64,000 nucleotides of DNA, from assembly GCA_025642075.2 (NCBI GenBank), contig JAODUO010001189.1, positions 51,001 to 115,000 of the forward strand. Reading direction: 5' to 3'. The notes below the pieces were generated by a model. The model was not told the origin of the DNA. It saw only the letters and a list, made by a program, of their open reading frames with translations, and made no database searches. The position numbers and the translations under genes were made by a program. This document shows, in pieces, positions 1-14,183 of the stretch (position 1 is its first letter; every line of letters starts with the position of its first letter). This stretch comes from Ridgeia piscesae. Taxonomy: Eukaryota > Annelida > Polychaeta > Sabellida > Siboglinidae.

Positions 1-75
1 GAGCTGGAGAAACGACCCATTGAAAATGATATCAGTGACCTCTTGTTCAGTTCAGCATGTCTGTACGATATGTAG
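1..75 (+). CDS. Possible end of an exon or gene running in from the left
   Basis: Frame 1 is open from the window edge to TAG at 73-75 and reads ELEKRPIENDISDLLFSSAC, then LYDM. The composition is protein-like, but I do not recognise it. It could be a terminal exon of a gene to the left, or chance. Confidence 0.25.
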   Translation, partial: ELEKRPIENDISDLLFSSACLYDM

Positions 76-1654
76 CTGCCCAGACGAGCCCACAATGTGC
101 TGTTCTGTCTCTTTTCATCTCCCTGGTCCCCTGTCTTCTCCCTCTCAGCTGCTGATGTCCTGCTCCTGTCTTCTCCTTAGTTTTCCCCACCCTATCTTTC
201 CCTCTACTTTGGCTTCTGTGATTGTTTTCTCAAATGGAATCGTGTCATTTGATGTGGCCAAAATATCTCAGTTTTACTTTTAGTCTTTTGACTCTTATTC
301 CCCAATTGGGAGTTATTTATGTCTAATTTTCAAGGATCATTGTTTTGTTGTTGTATCCATGACCCTCTCCCTCTAATTATCAATCGTTGTATTTGGTAGA
401 CACCCTCAAGTAGACGTGGTAAGGCAAAAATCCAATGACATCGCTCGAATATTTCCCTCAATGACGGTGCATTTGTTGTCACCAGCGCTAGCAACATTGC
501 GGTAATCTTTACACCACAATTAGGTCTTTATTTGTAATCGATCCTGCCTGCGTTTCAGTATTACCATCACACAGACAGTATCTGATACATTCATCTTAAT
601 TAAATACTACTACTAGAATGTCAAGTGGTTGACACAGGGATATGTCGTCTCTCTCTCTCTCCCTCTACCACAAACAACTGGTACAATGAGCTGTTACCCA
701 GCGCCAGGTAATCACTGCCACTGTCAGAGCATGTCCCAACAGGCTGGATGGATGACGCATTTCTGGGTTTAATAGTTCAAGCGACCTGTTAAACTATTAG
801 CTAAGATCATCCACCAATTAATCAAAAGGACTGATATTGTCAAAGTGGCCTGGCCTTATGGGTAGGGCTAACTTTAGAGTAACTTATGAGTTATGGGTAT
901 GGACAACTCCCATGAAAATGATAAGGCAGTACGTTCATCCGCCTTTATATCACGACAATGAATAATGTTTTCCTGTTCTTTTTGTATATATAATATTCGT
1001 TTAGTCTTTATTTGGACACAAATCTACAAACACATCCATACAGCAATCATAATGTGGCCAATGTTATACATGAAAGATGATAATATTAAGTATATACAGA
1101 AACAGCAATTGGAAATACAGTTTAGTATAATAATCTTGACATTCCATGCATATATACATTCCTTGCATATTGACTAAGAATAGTTGTAAACAATATACCC
1201 ACAGGGATTGAAGAATATTTCGCCACAGAATGAACCAATTACATTTAGTTAAGGCGGGCTAACGAACATATGATCCACCCAAATAAACACACGAAACACC
1301 AAAGTCCAGTTCTCTTGCCATAATATATTAAATACTCATATATATATATCAATGAAAAATGACCTCAACTAGCAGCTAGCTACACGTACAGATACATGAC
1401 AAATCACATTCGAAGAGTGACTTCTTAGCACCAAACATTGACACAGTTGTGAAGTAAGCACGCCTCAAGCCTCAAGCAGGCTATCAGCTGTGGTCGCGGC
1501 TGACTGCCCACTGGTCGTGGTTGACTGACCCCTGGCAGTCAGTCATATAATTGTGTTGAAAGAACAGTTCCTGTCCTTATCTGAGGTCAACATTTAGTTA
1601 GCAGCACCAGAAGCGAGTCAATACCCTTTTATAAACGGGCCACAAACGCCCTGT

Positions 1655-1763
1655 ATTTTTGCTCGCCACATTCCAAGGCTGTAGTCTGGCCCCTTTATCG
1701 GTGACCAACATGGTCACCGATAAAGGGGCCAGACTACAGCCTTGGAATGTGGCGAGCAAAAAT
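1655..1763. repeat. Perfect hairpin, 53-bp arms, 3-nt loop
   Basis: 1655-1707 (atttttgctcgccacattcc... to ggtgacca) is exactly reverse-complemented at 1711-1763, with loop aca. No recognised gene or element around it. Confidence 0.95.
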
Positions 1764-2221
1764 TAATCCATACTATTCACAGCCACCTGCTGTCCTGCAT
1801 TTGCTCAAAGTAAATAATGCAGTCTAGGAATTTATTGTTCAGGATGAAGTAGGCCTACTCACATTTCGACACCATTTAAATTTCATATCCAAAACACAAT
1901 TTTGTTCCAACCCTAGACACAATTTATTTCAGTAACCACTGAGTCAGAGTACATACACGTGTAGCATTTGTATTCTGTCACTGACCTGCCACAGTGTGAT
2001 ATCGTACCAAAGAACAGACTGTTGGACTCTCAAATAAGGTGACAGTGATAGGAGAGTAAATTGGAATTGTGAAAAAGGGGACCTTCATTACATAGTATCG
2101 GAATTTCAAACAATATTCAAGCAATATTGCATAATAATTGAATTTCAGACTAATAAAATATAATCGATTATTGGAATGTCAAACAAAAGACAACACCTGG
2201 CAAATAAATTGTGAAAGATTG

Positions 2222-2270
2222 TACTAGATGCCACTGTACTAGATGCCACTGTACTAGATGCCACTACTTG
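2222..2270 (+). repeat. Three tandem copies of actagatgccactgt
   Basis: 15-bp unit repeated three times at nearly perfect identity in non-coding sequence. Confidence 0.9.
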
Positions 2271-3401
2271 CCACCCAATGCCCTAAAAGGAACAGGAGTA
2301 ACGAACTATGACCAGAACAGGAGAAATTAATTTAATTTCTTGACTTATATAATGGTAGTATTTGGAATCTCCAACAAGTGGACGGCGGTATTAGTAAAAT
2401 TTTAAACCAAGTCTTACATAGTTATTTATTATATGTCTGTTCTTATTTATTTATTTTAATTTATTACTTCATCTACTGATATTTTTAACTTCTTACGACT
2501 ATCATTTATAAGTATCAATTGTTTGGGTTGTCTACCTGAAATAAATAAAACAGATAAGACGACTGTTGCCACGTTTCTCTCCCTCCCGAGTGCAGTGGTG
2601 AATCCCGAGTCCTGACTAGATGATGCGCCAGGCCAGTGAGCCATGCTTATGAGCTGACAGACACATAATTAGTTACATTAATGCTGTTTAAACAACAGTA
2701 TCATCAAGGCTGAATACTTCCCATCCAAGATGACGCGTCTACAAAGTCAGGTGGCACTTAGCAGAGGAACCGTCATAAGTGCTGCTGCTTTATGCTGGTG
2801 AACCCAGTCCCATCTGACATTTCGTGAAATTGTAGTGACGCCACATGCCGCTGCAATGGCGACACCGTTGCCATAGCAACGCACACCATGCCAGACGACA
2901 GCGTCACACACTCAACACGAGCGGACAGACTGCTTAATCAAAAGTACAGTCTTGTGGGTTCTCAACTCCACGTTAGGTTATGTGGGTGCAAGGAAGTCAC
3001 ACGACAAAAGACCTCGGTCCCAATGTCCTGGGGATCTTCAGCAACCATTGCTGTTTGTTCATGAGGGGTTGTTCAAATGTGTTCATATCAAGTATAAACC
3101 TGTTCATATATTTGTCATACAAGTGGGTGGGGAAAGGGGGTAAAATTATGCTGGTCACATATGAACTGTTTTTACCAGTGATTGTAAATGAATGTTTATA
3201 GATGGCAATGGTTATTACAACTAAACAATTGTACTATGAATAATGGTATAATACCATCTTCATTATGGTATCTTAAATTAAAACTTAACATTTCAGTGGA
3301 GGCAACATTCACAAAATGAATGCACAAATGAATGAACACTGGTCAGTCTGAGATGTGCCACTGTGAAAACACCCTGATGACCAGTTAACCCCTCTACCAG
3401 C

Positions 3402-3545
3402 ATGGACATGGACAGAAAACATTCCCTGAAGGAGAAGTTCTATGGCAACCTTGATATGAGGTCTGAGGAGGACATTAGTGAAGACAACAGGTGTTTCTGT
3501 CTAGAGACTGGTCCACAAAGCAGAGGTAGAGGCAAGAGGATCTGA
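3402..3545 (+). CDS. Candidate small exon or ORF, 47 residues, unrecognised
   Basis: ATG to TGA reads MDMDRKHSLKEKFYGNLDMR, then SEEDISEDNRCFC and a basic GRGKRI end. A fair acceptor (cccctctaccag) lies immediately before the ATG. The composition is coding-like, unlike the AT-rich surroundings. No link in phase to neighbouring candidate exons could be made. May be a retrocopy fragment. Confidence 0.25.
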   Translation: MDMDRKHSLKEKFYGNLDMRSEEDISEDNRCFCLETGPQSRGRGKRI

Positions 3546-3723
3546 ACATGTGTATGCTCTTTGTGAATAGGTAAATATCAACAAATTACTCATATGACCC
3601 AACAACCCATAACCACAGCATTACAACAATCACAGAATATATATATATTGCTTTATATACTGTTATATACATATATATATATATATATATACACGTGTAT
3701 ATATAATTATAATAATTATAATA

Positions 3724-3768
<45 letters not shown>

Positions 3769-4360
3769 ACCTGTTCTAACAAAACGAGTCACATGTCAGC
3801 AAACTTGATTTCGAGAAAACACTGTATAAACATTGCACGGCGATATTTAACGATTTCAACTTTTTGTCACCAAAGCACACTTTGATGTATTTTCTATCAA
3901 CTGGCAATGCATATTAATATATAAAACAGTTCAACCTGTAGTTTACACATTTAACAAAAAGTACACGTTACTTTCAGTGAGTACTTTTGTTTCAGTTCAC
4001 AGCACTATGTGTAGTTTAGATTATGAAATAAATTATGTCAGCACTGAATATAATGGTACAAATTAAGGTTATCCGGTCAGTCATTTTGAGGAAATACATG
4101 TCAGGTAAAAAATATGGAAAACTGAAAAAGTTCAACAAGTTGGTACAGGATCGTTTGTCCAAGCCAATATGTGTTCATCTTAGATAAAGGTGTCTTCAGT
4201 TTGACGCCAGTGCTCTCCAGTTCAAAGAACCAGCAGACCGTGACCACTGACGACTCCTCACAAGCCTGCACAGGGTGAGTAGACATACATAATCATTGCA
4301 GAGCTACTACAAAGACTGCTGTATTGACTGCAGACCACAACCACAACCATGTGATCACAG

Positions 4361-4492
4361 ATAGCTGTCACTAACTTGGCCAACATGAAGAACAAAGGTG
4401 AATGTCACAGTTGCCCGCACAGAGACCCAAACACTGAGTTCTCAAACTCTAAGCAGTTGCACAGTCTGCATGGCAAGATTCTGATGGAGTGA
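4361..4492 (+). CDS. Candidate terminal exon, 43 residues, unrecognised
   Basis: After the acceptor gtgatcacag, phase 0 reads IAVTNLANMKNKGECHSCPH, then RDPNTEFSNSKQLHS and a TGA. Cys/His spacing (CHSCPH) could bind metal. The family is not recognised and no partner exon is established. Confidence 0.25.
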   Translation: MAVTNLANMKNKGECHSCPHRDPNTEFSNSKQLHSLHGKILME

Positions 4493-7400
4493 TTGTGCAG
4501 CTGATACTAAAGATATGGTACCATGGGCAAGGAGTACTAGATCCATAATTACTGATAAGCTATCCACATGGCGTGGCAGGTAAAAAAAAATACCCATAAC
4601 ATTCCCAATCGCCAATTTGGCAAACCATGACTAGGCCAGAGAATTAGTAATTTCATACAATGGTAAAATACACATTTACATGTTATTACACTGTCACATA
4701 ACACACTAACATGATTAAGCAGTACAGCCACAAATAATTGACTAATCAACAAGTAACACTAATTGTTAATAAAATGTGTGACTTGTCAGATATAGGTCCA
4801 ATTTCGCTTTAACGATTCTGACTGCAATGGCCTTTTTATTCCAATTGTAGTTATTTCAGTTTGATTCCTTCTTCTTCCGAATACTGGACTGGGCCTTTAC
4901 AATGAGTACAATGAGTTTGCAGGTTAAGGTGTGGCACAAGCGCTCTTAAAACATAGTTGGTACAGTGTCGACCATTGGAATGTTTTAAACGTATATGTCA
5001 TGATGTATTGAGACAATCTGACTCCACTGTATCTTTCCATTTCCAACTGTCGCAGTTAGATGCCAATTATAGCACAAGTTTGATTCTGATTCCATTACAA
5101 CTTTTTTTTGGCTACCAGTCCAGACCTCAAATTGTGTGTCTATATATACAGCTGTTTTAGAGTTAACTATGCCTATGGGGGTAGACTCATTATCATTGGT
5201 TACTTAGGCACTACTGAGTACTAATGCCACTTTGCCTACAGTTGTTTTAGCAGTTTAACATGTTTCACACCTTGAAAGTGGCTGGGACCAGGACACAGAT
5301 TTGGAAATATTCTATTCATGACGACTCCAGGTAAGGCTGGTGAATACTTTGAGCTGTACATGTGAAAAAAGCATGCCTTATAGTTTGTTCAACTTCAAGC
5401 TCCTCATGTAAACCATCATAACCTAGCAAGTCTATGCGTGGCTACAGTGACCCATATTAACGGAGACAATTTTTTTACTATCCACTAAACTACAATTAAC
5501 TAAGTACAACTAATATCTCAGTTTTTCTCACCATTATTATTTTCAAAGATGCTATTTATGTTGTATAACACCACACTCAATTGGGCAGATGTTTCCTGTT
5601 TACTCTTATTGGTAATAGTCATATTTCACAGTTCACACTCATGATAATTCCACTCATTGTGATTCCAAATGTGATTCCACAAAATTAACCCCAGATGATT
5701 CCAACAGACGGATTCTGATTCCACACAATTAATTCCAAATGACTCCAATGCCACTAAATTCTGACTCCACTTGAGTCAATTCCAATTTCAGAATCAAAGT
5801 TGGAATTTTCCTTTGATTCCAAAGTTGAAATCACACACATGTGTTCATTCAACATGGCATATGCTGCTATACATTCTGATTTCTACCACCTTAAATTGTT
5901 ATATATACTTATACATGCATACCCAAGATTAAAATCACTCAACAAAAAGTCAACATGTAGCATATTATCAAACAATCAACAAATAAACAACATGTGTCTC
6001 TTAAATACAACAACATTAGAGTATTACATGCCATTGTCCTTGATGTGAGCCAGTCCTCTAGAATGTAATCTCAATGTAACTGTTAAGAGCTCATTTCAGT
6101 ATCTGCCAAGTGGGTAGGTGCAGTATAGTACACACTGAGTGTCTTTAACATTCCATAGGCATTAAATCGTGTATCCAACGGACTGTGCCATCATATTCAA
6201 AATACAAAGTGTATATAAAATCATTCAAGCAGGGGTAGAAATGCTGGTAATGTAAAATGCATAAGTCATTGGCTGGGCAATATGGGTAAATACTATAGAT
6301 TTATCTGATAGCCATAAATATTCGAACCAGTGTGACACCGCAATTCAATGATCTCCCAGCACTGTGCATCATTTGACAATATTATCGATCCATGACATTG
6401 TGTGTTATAGTATTATCAATCGCTTATCCATATGTGATGTCACTTGTCCACATTATCAATCCATCCATGATGTCGCCCACATACTTCACAGTGCACAATG
6501 ATGTGAAATTGACATGCATGTAACCAAAACTGTTTTATATAGATAATAAATATACCAGTATGTCTTATTAATTACATATCCTATATTAGCACTGAGTAAA
6601 GGTTACCTTATTTTTTGTCACATACGATTACTTGTGTGACATAAGCTATCACTGCTAAGTTTATATGATACACTCGAGTCTGACTACCAGATCTTCCATA
6701 AAACTGTTTAAAAACGCATTGACCATATAAAAAGATGCAACAATTGAGGTATATTTTGGAAAGCAATTTTTCACTGCCTCATGGCATGTGACTGACTGGT
6801 GCCTCAACAGATGGAAGCATGCATTTGTTTACATAAAGAGTTGTCAGTAATCTAATGTTAACATTAGATACACTTTAATCTAAATACAATTGTTTCGTCT
6901 ACAAATTGTCGCTGAAAATTAAAGCTTGCAAGGTCATTGGTTAATAATTACGGAGGCCTAATAATTATGAAGTGGCAACATTATGAACAGCTCAACTCAA
7001 CAAAATATACTAATGAATCTTCTGACAACCTATGCACCAACCATGCAGAATAAATAAATTCAATACTGTCTGCTGTGTAAGTCCGTGACTCAACTATAGA
7101 CAATGATAGGGGATACCCGTGGTGTGTAGGTACAGTTTTACAGCAATGTGAGTTCGGGTCAATATCATCAAAATAAGTCACAAGTCGTTCAATCAACTAT
7201 AAAAGACTAAGTACAGAGATCATACCTTAGGCAGAGCAATGGGGAAGCATATTCCAATGTTAAGGCACTTAAGCCTAACATAAGTAATACTAAGGCATTC
7301 GTAATACTAATGCCTAATCATAATGAGTAATGTGCAAGACTTAGACTGGCTTTGGCATTTGCCGATTTTCCTGAGCAGTGTCGGTGATAGCACTTGAATA

Positions 7401-8884
7401 CATAACACCCACGATGGCAACAATACCAATATATTTACACCCACACAGTCCATTTGCATACACATATCTTGATATGTTGAACTGGGAAAAGTCTCAAATA
7501 AGACAATTTCAGTCCAGGTGCACGAATTTCATAACATTAGCTAGGTAGGCGTCGAGACATTAATAAACCTGTTCAACTTCCAATGACAGAACCCATACGG
7601 GTGTCGCAAATCATATGCAGTTGGTCATGTCATGATCCTAAACAGTCATTCGCCTGGTGCAGTGCCGCCCAAAGATACTGCACATATAACTGCTCTTAAA
7701 CCTTCATCCGTGTGAGATTCAGCGTTTGCATAATGTTCTATATTACCGTGAATAAATAATGAACCTACCTTCTTTTTACCTCTTCCATCTTCCTGTTTAA
7801 GCCGGCCGTCGTTTTCTTACACGCAATTCTTTCAAACAAAAAAATGCTTGACACCGGTAAGCCGTGTTGATAACGTATTACAACAACACCAATTATCTGT
7901 ATAACTCAACACACTGCTCTCCAGATGATGCAGCTTAACTTCCAAGAAGATGTATTGCTGAATTTGAAACTGTCTTCCATCGCGAACGAATCTTGTTATT
8001 GACGTAAGCGACTGTACAAGTGCGATGACGCTTTTTAACCAAACGCTGCCCGGTGACATTCGGGCCTTGATGGCACGCTCCGCCGTAAAAGCGAAGAAGC
8101 CTTAAAAGTTACACAAAAAGCGCACGGCGTTCATCGCGTTTTTTTATACAAACACTCCTTAATTAAATTAAATTAAATTAAATTAAAGGGGATATATCGC
8201 GTTTTGGAAAGAAACATAATTATGTTCTGATCATTTTACATAGAAATGGTATGTCCTAGAAATTAAAATCCAAGATATACAGAAAGCGCCGTTGTTTTTC
8301 TTAAATAGCCCAGCAACGTCTAGGTTCTGTACCAAGAATTTTGATGGAATTGTCAGCGATTTAATTCATTGGTTGACGTTAAAATAAGAGTTTTTTTCAA
8401 AAGGATGTGCCAGGGATACTAGAGTGAAGGCTGGTACATATATATTCAGCCGCAGCGACCCATGGCGCGCGAGGATGCGTTAGGTGGACCCGTGCATTTC
8501 TTAATTATTGTATCGTACTGCGGCTGCATCGACTTTGAGAAACTTATAATACAGCACTGAAAGAGCATGCAAAAAGAATTATCCATCAGATCCGCCCAGA
8601 TTTTTTTATTTGTCTTATTAACTTGTCACTGAAATTAATTGTTGATTAAACATGTGATTTTTCATAACAAAAATTTAATATAAGGTTTCAGTTTTGGTTA
8701 CCAATTAATCTCTTTGATTTTATGTTATTAAGATATTTGAATGTGATGCAAATGCCTACGACGACACTCTGAGGGTGAAACACAAAAATGCATTTATATC
8801 AGAACGTCAAAATGGATATATCGCATTTTGCCCTCAAACCCTCCCAAATATACAGTGGATATCTTGACAGAAACGTAGTTTTGA
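4493..8884. other. Non-coding stretch with a CpG-richer patch at 7780-8160
   Basis: 5630-5830 is rich in gattcca/attccaa words, a degenerate repeat. 7780-8160 has many CG dinucleotides (gcgaacg, ccggtgacattcgggcc, gcgcacggcg) and on the minus strand a good donor (AAGAAG|gtaggt, about 7768), so it might be a promoter and first exon of a leftward gene; no further exons were found. A (TTAAA)n run lies at 8160-8187. Confidence 0.4.
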
Positions 8885-10741
8885 AGAGGTGCCCGTTCAG
8901 CTCTAAGCTATTTGAAAAGGCCATCAACTCCCAATTAAGCACTCGTTTTGAGAATATGTTCAAGCCTTCCCTCGGTGCTTTCAGGCGGGGCATGGGGTGT
9001 CAGTCCACTCCGTTGAGACTAGTAGAGGATTGGCGCAAGGCACTTGGCAGCCATAAGTATGTCGCAGCCATACTCATGGACTTGACAAAGGCCTTTGATT
9101 GCCTCCCTCACAGCCTGCTCTTAGGTAAACTCAGTGCTTATGGCCTTTCTGATAAATCATGCAGTTTAGTTAGTAATTATCTCAGCAACAGGAAACAGCG
9201 AGTGAAATTAGGACCTCACCACAGTGAGTGGACTGACATCGTCAGAGGTGTACCCCAATGCTCTATTCTTGGCCCTCTTCTTTTCAATGTTTTTATTGCT
9301 GATATTTTTCACTTTGTGGATAAGTCCTCTCTCTATAATTATGCTGATGATAACACCCTGTCTTATGCTCACTCAAATTCTGACACTCTCATTCACACCT
9401 TGCAACAAGACTGTACTTCTACTTTACAGTGGTTCAATATCAACCAAATGAAGGCTAACCCATCCGAATTCCAAGCAATTAGCTTCGGCAAGAGGGGAAC
9501 AAGGGACATAACAAATTTTACTTTTGAAAACACTACCATTCACTGTGAAAACTCTGTTGTCCTTCTCGACATTGAGATTGATCATTCGTTAACTTTTAAC
9601 ACACATATCGCTAACATCTGCAAAAACGCAGCTAGACAATTAGCGGTCTTAAAACGTCTCGGTCATCTCCTTACTCGACAAGGGAAACTTGCAATTTTCA
9701 AATCATTTATAACATCAAACTTCAACTACTGTCCTTTGATCTGGCATTTTTGTAGCCAATCTAGCACCAAAAACTTTGAAAATATCAAGAGAGAGCACTT
9801 CGATTTATTTACAATGATTATTAATCCACGCATCATGACCTTTTAAAGACCGCTAACACCGAACACCTTCACGTTAAAAGGATAAAAGAAATGGCATGCG
9901 AAGTATTAAAAATTATAAATAATATTGCTCCAAGTTTTATTCAAAATCTCATCACGCTAAAATGTTCCCAGTATTCCATGCGAAAGGATAACACTGCAGT
10001 TGTCCCTAAGGCAAACACGTCTAATATGGACTTAAATCATTTGTCCACGATGGGCCCCGGATCTGGAACAGCCTGCCAAATGAAATGCGAAAAAGTAAAC
10101 TACGGCGAGTTTCGCAGACTGATCCGGAATTGGGATGGCCCATCATGCAATTGTTCTATATGCAGGTAAACAGCTAACAGCTAACAGCTAACATGTTTGT
10201 CGCCATGCCAATATTATGAATATAGCTTTCATTGTATGCATGCAATATGGATATGTGTAAAACATTGTAAAGCCTTAATTTATTCTTTAGGTCTATTTAT
10301 TTGAATGTTTTATTAATAAAAACAAAGTTTAGTCAAATAATCACAGAAATATGTTTTAATGTCTTAAATTATTTTAATTAGTTTTATATATACATATCAT
10401 GTATTCTGTACATTTCAACTTATTATATTTATGCTAATGTCTTAAATTATATATTATTTTAACTAATATACTTTGCATGTTTTATGTACCATTTTCAATC
10501 GCTATGATTGCCCAGAGTGAAAAAAATATTATTATACATGCATATAATATTCATTTTGTACTCATTACCCGTATTTTATATGTTTTATTGGTGTCATTTT
10601 AACATACTCTGTATGCTTTTTATGTTTTATGTCTCGTTGCTTTACACTTGTTTGTCGGAAAATAGCTCAGATGACCGAATGTTATCAAATTCACATGTAA
10701 ACCGACGTTAAATAAAGCTTCTTGTATCTTGTATCTTGTAC
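8885..10741 (+). mobile_element. Non-LTR retrotransposon (LINE), 5'-truncated, decayed reverse transcriptase
   Basis: The reading frame 8788-9846 contains an RT domain: LMDLTKAFDCLPHSLL, GVPQCSILGPLLFN (the usual G is Cys) and NYADDNTLSY. Recognisable RT begins near 8890 (SSKLFEKAINSQL). After 9846 the frame shifts; 9891-10169 continues with MACEVLKIINNIAPSF and a terminal YGEFRRLIRNWDGPSCNCSI, with another frame slip around 10040-10100. The 3' end at about 10741 has an AATAAA and a (TCTTGTA)n tail, typical of tailed LINEs such as the CR1/Jockey groups. No endonuclease is left. Inactive. Confidence 0.85.
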
Positions 10742-11696
10742 CCTATTTAGGTGGCCAATGTCATAATAACAGTATAGAAGCCTATAGTTAAACCGCGGTA
10801 CAAGAAATACAGTTTATTAGGAAACTCCATCCTCGTTGCAGCTAGCTGATTGCATCAACTGGTACCAGCAATCACTATCACTGTCACTGTCACTGTCACT
10901 GTCACTGTCACTGTCACTGTCACTGTCACTGTCACTGTCACTGTCACTGTCACTGTCACTGTCACTGTCACTGGCACGCACATCACCTTGCAAAAATCTT
11001 CTTTTGAAGTTCAGCCAATGGACTTATTCACGAGGAGTGTTGTCGGCCTCCGATCATGTGATATAATTTTGGGTGATTTCAGCCACACGCTACTCGTACG
11101 TACATGTTACATAAATTAATGTTTGGGGTGTAAGAGCAACATATTCGAATACATACAACCTTTCAGCTAGCTACTCGTGCAGTTGGACGGACGAGTAATT
11201 ACATATACTGGAATTCCCAGAAATTGTTTACCCGTCTTCAAATTTGGGCAGGTATTTGCGCTGTTCTCACAGGTGAAGCGTTCACGATTGGTATAGTCAG
11301 TAAACTTGTTCAACTCGGCTTAATCAAACAGTTTGGGATTTACGAACTTGGGAGGCGGCATTTAGTGACTGCACGAAAATAAAACGCTTCCTGTTAATTT
11401 GCCAATATTACAGACATGTTTGTCTCCTTCACAGTAACGTGCATTATTATGAAGATGCCGTAGGACGTTGCATGACACGTTGTATATTTTGGTCATAATA
11501 TACATGCCAGATGGCGACACTAATTATGATCCGATTGCCATTAGGGTACCTTGCCGTTACTTGTATTTCTGGAGACAATTTTGACGCCACAAGAGCTGTC
11601 AAGGAAGAGACGCGTTGCGTGTCAGTATGCGTTGACGTTTAGTAGACTTTAGGCAATAATTATTCATGTTACTTCACTGTCTCAGTAATCCACAAA
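10742..11696. other. SLC35B4 upstream region
   Basis: Holds the hexanucleotide repeat and then unique sequence; the 5' UTR and promoter of SLC35B4 must lie here, but no core promoter motif is convincing. The ATG context is cacaaaATGA. Confidence 0.4.
10870..10974 (+). repeat. (CACTGT)n hexanucleotide repeat, about 17 copies
   Basis: An uninterrupted run of tcactg/ctgtca units upstream of SLC35B4. ORFs across it (repeat-encoded SLSLSL and TVTVTV) are artefacts. Confidence 0.95.
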
Positions 11697-11836
11697 ATGA
11701 ACCCGTCAATAGCTATTGCGGCCGTATTCATTGGTTGCTGCAGCAATCTTGTTTTCTTGGAACTTCTCATAACGTGAGTGACTTCTTCATTAACCACCGG
11801 TTTTTTGGTTTTATTCGTCTTGTCTTGTTCTAGAAT

Positions 11837-11893
<57 letters not shown>

Positions 11894-14120
11894 GTAGTAG
11901 TAGTATAGTAGTAGTAGTTGTAGTAGTAATAGTAATAGTAGTATTTGTTGGTTTACTGGCCAACACTCCTGGTGGGTTGGGTGCGCATGCTTGTTGGGTT
12001 ATTATTCATGTATCAAAGCTTGTCTAAAATGTTATGGTTCAGAAATGTTAACAAATTGCATCTGATAGGGAATTCCAATCTCTTATTGTTCGAGGTAAAT
12101 ATGACAATTTATAGCAGTTCTTACTGGTGTGTCACTCACAGTTGTCGGTGTTGAATGCTTTACAATAAACTTTTTTAAACTTTTTATTGTTCAAAGGACG
12201 AGACTATTCGCAGAGCAGTTCTGCGAATAAGGTCACATTCACCAGTATTCGCAGAGCAGTGATGTCACTGCTCTGTGAATTAGGAACCCATGGCTCGACA
12301 TTGGCGATGGCTCGACGCGTGTATTAAAGCTGTCGGGCCAGTTTGGGCTACTGGTTGTTAAATTCCACAGGCCCGGTGGGTCAGTGCCCGCTCTGCCAGT
12401 GGTTTCAATCCCCTACTGACCACCATCAACGTTTCCATAACCCGACCTTTCACAGAAAAATGGAACGACCTAAAAAAGGCTTAATAACATTAGTCTATTT
12501 ATTTTTTAATGTTTCGTTTTATTACATTTTATAACCTATGACATAACTGAGTCAAAAATGTTGTCGTGCGACAAGAAAACTTCCATGCACTGTGGAAGTC
12601 ATATTTTGTGAATGGCGGGAATCACTCATTATTCATCCAATCAGCGATCTTGTTACATAATGCCGTTGGCGTGGTAGGCGATGTTGTTGTTGTCTGCGTG
12701 AATGATAAAACGCTAGTGCACATTCCGTAATGGGAAGATATCTATGCAGTTTGTTATGCTGTCAAACGTTTGACAGTGTTGCAAAAGACGATTCATGCAG
12801 CGGTGAATTGTGTAAAACAATCTTGGAAGAAAGAGAGGAAGTGTTTTGGACAGCATTCACACTGTCAGTGTCGCCGGCGCACCTGGGCTCTCAGCCTCGC
12901 ACAGATTCACAGATGCGATGTTTACATAGTCATAGGCTAGCCTGTCATTAAATGGGACAGGAGTTATCTGCATCCTAATGCAAATTTATCATGGTATCAC
13001 GTATTCCTGATTCTGCAGTAACAGTTTTCAGGCACAACCAACATTAAGAAATGTTTTTCACGACAGACAGCTATAGTTTCAAGACCCAAGCCCCCCCTGT
13101 ATACCTGTCAAATCAGTCAAAGTCATGAATTTGTCTCAATGCAATGATACAAAATGGACTATTAATAGAAATTAATATTAAATATGAAAAAGTTTGTTTT
13201 TTATAATGTCCGCGCTCATAAAATGGCCTATAATGCTGCAATAAATAATATTGTACTTTTACTTTTTTTCCGAATTTAAACTGACTTTATTATGTGATAT
13301 GTAGAAGAGACACAACACTGACAGAAGACGTTGACTGTTGTCATTGAAGGTGATATTTAGTTTCTCAAAATATGTAGTAATCCATGTAATTGTCTATAAA
13401 TAAATGTGCTGAAATTGTATAGTGTGAAAGTTGCCTCAGATTTTATATTAGTATACCGACATCACGACTAAAATATTTCATTTACTGTTGAGTTTTCTCT
13501 TTTTATTGTTGCAATCTGAAAACAAATTCATAAAAAAACCATGCAACATAAGAGCTTCAGAAAGTCTTCATGATGTCACTCCTGTTGAAACTTGGTCTTC
13601 TAAAGTGACAGGTACCTCGGTAGCAGCATAGTTTGTGTACAATATGTTATTTTAATAATAATAATAAACTTTTTATACATTAAAATCTAAAGTAAAATTC
13701 TGTTCAGTAGTGTTGATAATAGTAGCTAACAATACTAAAAAATAAATATAATAAAATTACATTTAAAACATAGCTAAATCATTGTTGTATGGAACCGAAC
13801 TAGAGAAAATAAAATTAAATCAAGGGTGGCATTGTTATAATTTATATTATATTAATGTAGTCAATAAATATATATGTATGTATATAAAATACGCTTATTA
13901 GCAATTACAATATATATATATATATATATATTATAATATATATACATATATATATATATATATGGGACTTAGTTAATTAATAATAAATGACTAAAACAAT
14001 ACAATATTAGAACATGTCTAGTTAATACATGTAAATAGAAAAATATTAATGAGTAAATAATTAAATTATTATGCTAGCTGATCAATTTAAGGTTATAGTT
14101 ACATAAATGCATACTATGAA

Positions 14121-14183
<63 letters not shown>

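Larger units (their letters stand above)
76..3401. other. Non-coding stretch
   Basis: AT-rich sequence with the hairpin at 1655-1763, the 15-bp triplet repeat and a short CT run (645-665). The ORFs here are short and low in coding character. Nothing else recognised. Confidence 0.6.

Noticed and set aside
4201..4276. Plus-strand exon candidate with acceptor gtgtcttcag and donor CACAGG|gtgagt
   Set aside because: No frame joins in phase to the neighbouring candidates without a stop, and the minus strand is equally open.
10836..11119. ORFs encoding SLSLSL and TVTVTV
   Set aside because: Hexanucleotide repeat translation.
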